The notes under the pieces are model-generated. The model saw only the letters and a program-made list of their open reading frames with translations. It was not told the origin of the DNA and did not search any database. This document shows positions 62,032 through 64,000 of a stretch of DNA of 64,000 nucleotides, piece after piece. The stretch lies in contig NZ_CP109137.1 of the NCBI RefSeq assembly GCF_035918095.1, positions 5,210,001 to 5,274,000 on the forward strand. The letters are read 5' to 3'. The stretch's first letter is position 1. Every line of letters starts with the position of its first letter. Origin of the DNA: Streptomyces sp. NBC_01750. GTDB lineage: Bacteria > Actinomycetota > Actinomycetes > Streptomycetales > Streptomycetaceae. A program made the translations under genes and the position numbers.

Positions 62032-62115
62032 CGGTGCTTGCCTCGCTTTCCACGGGTGTGAGTGACACGTTACGTGGACGTTGCCCCGCGGCGGCAGGTC
62101 GCACGTCCGACCGGG

Positions 62116-64000
62116 TCAGCCCGCCGTGCGCGGGATGCGCTTCTCCCAGGTGCGGTGGAAGACGATCTCGCGGCCGTCCTTGCACACCACCTCGTTCGAG
62201 GTGATGAAGTCGGCCGCGTCGCAGGTGATTTCCGAGCGCGTCTCGATCCGGACGTCCCAGGCGAGCTCCGGCCGGTGCAGCCGGGTCGTCCAGTCGGAGC
62301 GGGTGTGCGCGGAGAGCGGGTCGCCCTCCTGGATCGTGTACGTCTCCAGGGCGTCCTCGGTGAACTCCAGGCCGTCCGGATGGACGCGGGTGCCGCCGTG
62401 GCGTGGGTCGACCTCCAGGCGCCATTCGCCCTTCGCCACGTCCCGGATCACCAGGCGCTCCGGGCGCTGCTCGTCCAAGGTCACGGGGACGCTGACGCCG
62501 AGCGGCTCGGACTGTTCGGGTTCCTCGAAGGTGATCTTGTCCGCCGTGTTCTCGCCTCTCTCGTGCACGGGCAGTTCGAGGCGGGAGCCCGCCGGGTCGA
62601 GCGTGAAGCCGTCCGAGGTGCTCTGCGGCCAGATCCAGGGCCAGTAGGCGGAGGAGACGGCGAGCCGGATGCGGTGGCCCGGCGGGAAGGTGTGGCCGAT
62701 GGCGTTGAGCTCGAAGGCGACGTCCTCCGTCCCGCCGGGCGGCCAGGCGTCGGAGCGTTCGCGGCCGTGGCGGGCGGAGAGGTTGAGTACGCCCCGGGTC
62801 ACCAGGGCGGACGAGCCGTCCGGGGCGATGTCGCAGAGCCGGGCGATCGCCTGGCCGTGGGGCATGTCCAGGCGCAGCCGCAGGGTCACCCGGGGGCGGC
62901 CGAGGATCTCGATCGGGTCGCCGGTGACCGGGAACTCGAAGCAGGCCGAGCAGGCGTCCTCGTCGCGCTGGTCGGGCGGCAGGTCGGCGTCGTTCCCGGA
63001 GGGCAGGAAGCGGCCGGCGTCCAGGCCGGTGTGGAGCGGCGAGACGACGATCACCGGCGCGCCCCGGAGCGCGTACGGGACGGTGGTGATGTGCGGCGAG
63101 GGCCATGCGGCGAGGCCGACCCAGCGGCCCGGCAGCTCGGTGTAGGTCGTCGCGGGCGGATGCGACTCGCTGATCCATGAGCGCAGCAGGGGCTCGGCCA
63201 TGACGTCGTTCTCGAGACCCTTGAGGTGGTGGTCCCACCAGCGCAGGGTCTCCTGAAGGAAGCCGATCGCGGGTCCGGGAGGACGCCCCCGGTCCGGGTA
63301 CTGGTGCGACCACGGGCCGATCAGCCCACGTACACGATCGGGCGGAAGATGCTCCACCAGCCGCAGCACCGTGTCCCGGTACGGGTCGTGCCAGCCGCCC
63401 ACGGCCAGCACCGCCGCGTCGATCGCCGAGTAGTCCTCGCGGACGCTGCCGTGCTTCCAGTAGTCGTCGCGAAGCTGGTGGGCGAGCCAGGTGTGGATGC
63501 GGGGGACGACGCCTTCCAGCCGCTTCAGCCACATCTCGCGCCACTCGTCGCCGACGAAGAGCGGGTCGGGCGGGCGCGCGGCGAAGGCGAGCAGGGTGGC
63601 GGACCAGGCGTGCATACCGGCGGCGAGCACCGAACCGCCCATGTAGTGCATGTCGTTGTCGTACGGGTCGTCGGCCGCGCAGACCGTGACGACCGCCTTC
63701 AGCGGCTCGGGTGCGAGTTCCGCGATCCGGAGCGCGTTGCAGCCGCCCCAGGCGATCCCGAACATGCCGACCCGGCCGGTGCACCACGGCTGCCGGGCCA
63801 GCCAGTTGACGACGGCGACCCCGTCGGCAGGCCCGGTCGTGTCGTACGCGTCGCCCGGCATGCCCTCGCTGTTGCCGTGTCCGCGGATGTCGACCCGTAC
63901 GGAGGCGTAGCCGTGGCCCGCGTACCAGGGATGACGCTGGTGGTCGCGCGGCGCGGTCACGTCGCTGAGCCGGTGCGGCAGATACTCGAGGAGGGCAGGT
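62116..64000 (-). CDS. CocE/NonD-type hydrolase lacking the catalytic serine, 5' end outside window
   Basis: The frame stays open to the right edge, so the start lies beyond it; about 628 residues are visible. An alpha/beta-hydrolase domain (YASVRVDIRGHGNSEG, then MFGIAWGGCNALRIAELAP) is followed by a jelly-roll C-terminal domain (GHRIRLAVSSAYWPWIWP). The nucleophile motif, normally G-x-S-W/Y-G-G, reads G-I-A-W-G-G: serine replaced by alanine (codon GCC). The catalytic Asp and His regions look present. It may be inactive as an esterase or peptidase. Confidence 0.85.
   Translation of the reverse strand, partial: PALLEYLPHRLSDVTAPRDHQRHPWYAGHGYASVRVDIRGHGNSEGMPGDAYDTTGPADGVAVVNWLARQPWCTGRVGMFGIAWGGCNALRIAELAPEPLKAVVTVCAADDPYDNDMHYMGGSVLAAGMHAWSATLLAFAARPPDPLFVGDEWREMWLKRLEGVVPRIHTWLAHQLRDDYWKHGSVREDYSAIDAAVLAVGGWHDPYRDTVLRLVEHLPPDRVRGLIGPWSHQYPDRGRPPGPAIGFLQETLRWWDHHLKGLENDVMAEPLLRSWISESHPPATTYTELPGRWVGLAAWPSPHITTVPYALRGAPVIVVSPLHTGLDAGRFLPSGNDADLPPDQRDEDACSACFEFPVTGDPIEILGRPRVTLRLRLDMPHGQAIARLCDIAPDGSSALVTRGVLNLSARHGRERSDAWPPGGTEDVAFELNAIGHTFPPGHRIRLAVSSAYWPWIWPQSTSDGFTLDPAGSRLELPVHERGENTADKITFEEPEQSEPLGVSVPVTLDEQRPERLVIRDVAKGEWRLEVDPRHGGTRVHPDGLEFTEDALETYTIQEGDPLSAHTRSDWTTRLHRPELAWDVRIETRSEITCDAADFITSNEVVCKDGREIVFHRTWEKRIPRTAG

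Noticed and set aside
60110..63787. Very long minus-strand frame spanning GPP34, fumarylacetoacetase and the hydrolase
   Set aside because: Only the GPP34 portion is real in that frame; the rest runs out of frame through two recognised genes.

Overview
This is high-GC actinobacterial chromosome, almost certainly Streptomyces. Evidence: strong G/C third-position bias, many GTG starts, GTGA/ATGA start-stop overlaps, leaderless promoters, a complete 14-gene nuo operon, the futalosine menaquinone pathway, and Streptomyces-type accessory families (DUF5753/DUF397 regulators, HATPase, DUF4229). I saw no rRNA, tRNA, CRISPR array, transposase or integrase. All functions are inferred from the sequence and from knowledge of the families; no database search was run.

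Left part (1-32 kb). Menaquinone genes of the futalosine route are scattered among other genes: a UbiD-type decarboxylase (cut by the left edge), mqnP, ubiX, a Lrp/AsnC regulator, mqnE, then mqnA, mqnC with a degenerate amidohydrolase-like partner, the final methyltransferase, and a geranylgeranyl-reductase-family flavoprotein that may saturate the menaquinone tail. mqnB and mqnD are not in the window. Between them lie a dicarboxylate/amino-acid symporter behind a cysteine-rich leader peptide and hairpin, a glycosyltransferase, a secreted collagen-like protein, a TetR regulator, a large membrane NRPS of the Pls/PosA type (poly-amino-acid synthetase architecture, lysine-like adenylation code) followed by an M1 metallopeptidase, a cold-shock protein, a lipoprotein esterase, a Ser/Thr kinase, glutaminase and a zinc-ribbon membrane protein.

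Middle (32-49 kb). nuoA-N encodes respiratory complex I, the NADH:menaquinone oxidoreductase, so the quinone genes and a main user of quinone sit side by side. A Rex-type redox operator lies at the nuoA promoter. Two tiny cistrons that carry the ribosome-binding site of the next gene bridge nuoF/nuoG and nuoG/nuoH.

Right part (49-64 kb). A small accessory patch (antitoxin with a wrecked toxin gene, HATPase, DUF5753 regulator, DUF397, Uma2 protein) is partly bounded by a degenerate 57-bp direct repeat that copies the start of the adjacent SCO6745-family gene. Next comes a minus-strand operon: GntR regulator, AprB-like ferredoxin, ABC-transporter lipoprotein with a NosL-like tail, permease, ATPase, and an AprA-like flavoprotein fused to nine HEAT repeats. 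This looks like an uptake-plus-redox system for an unknown substrate and is, with the Pls-like locus, the best candidate for an undescribed system. The window ends with a GPP34 protein, fumarylacetoacetase and a CocE/NonD-type hydrolase whose usual catalytic serine is alanine.
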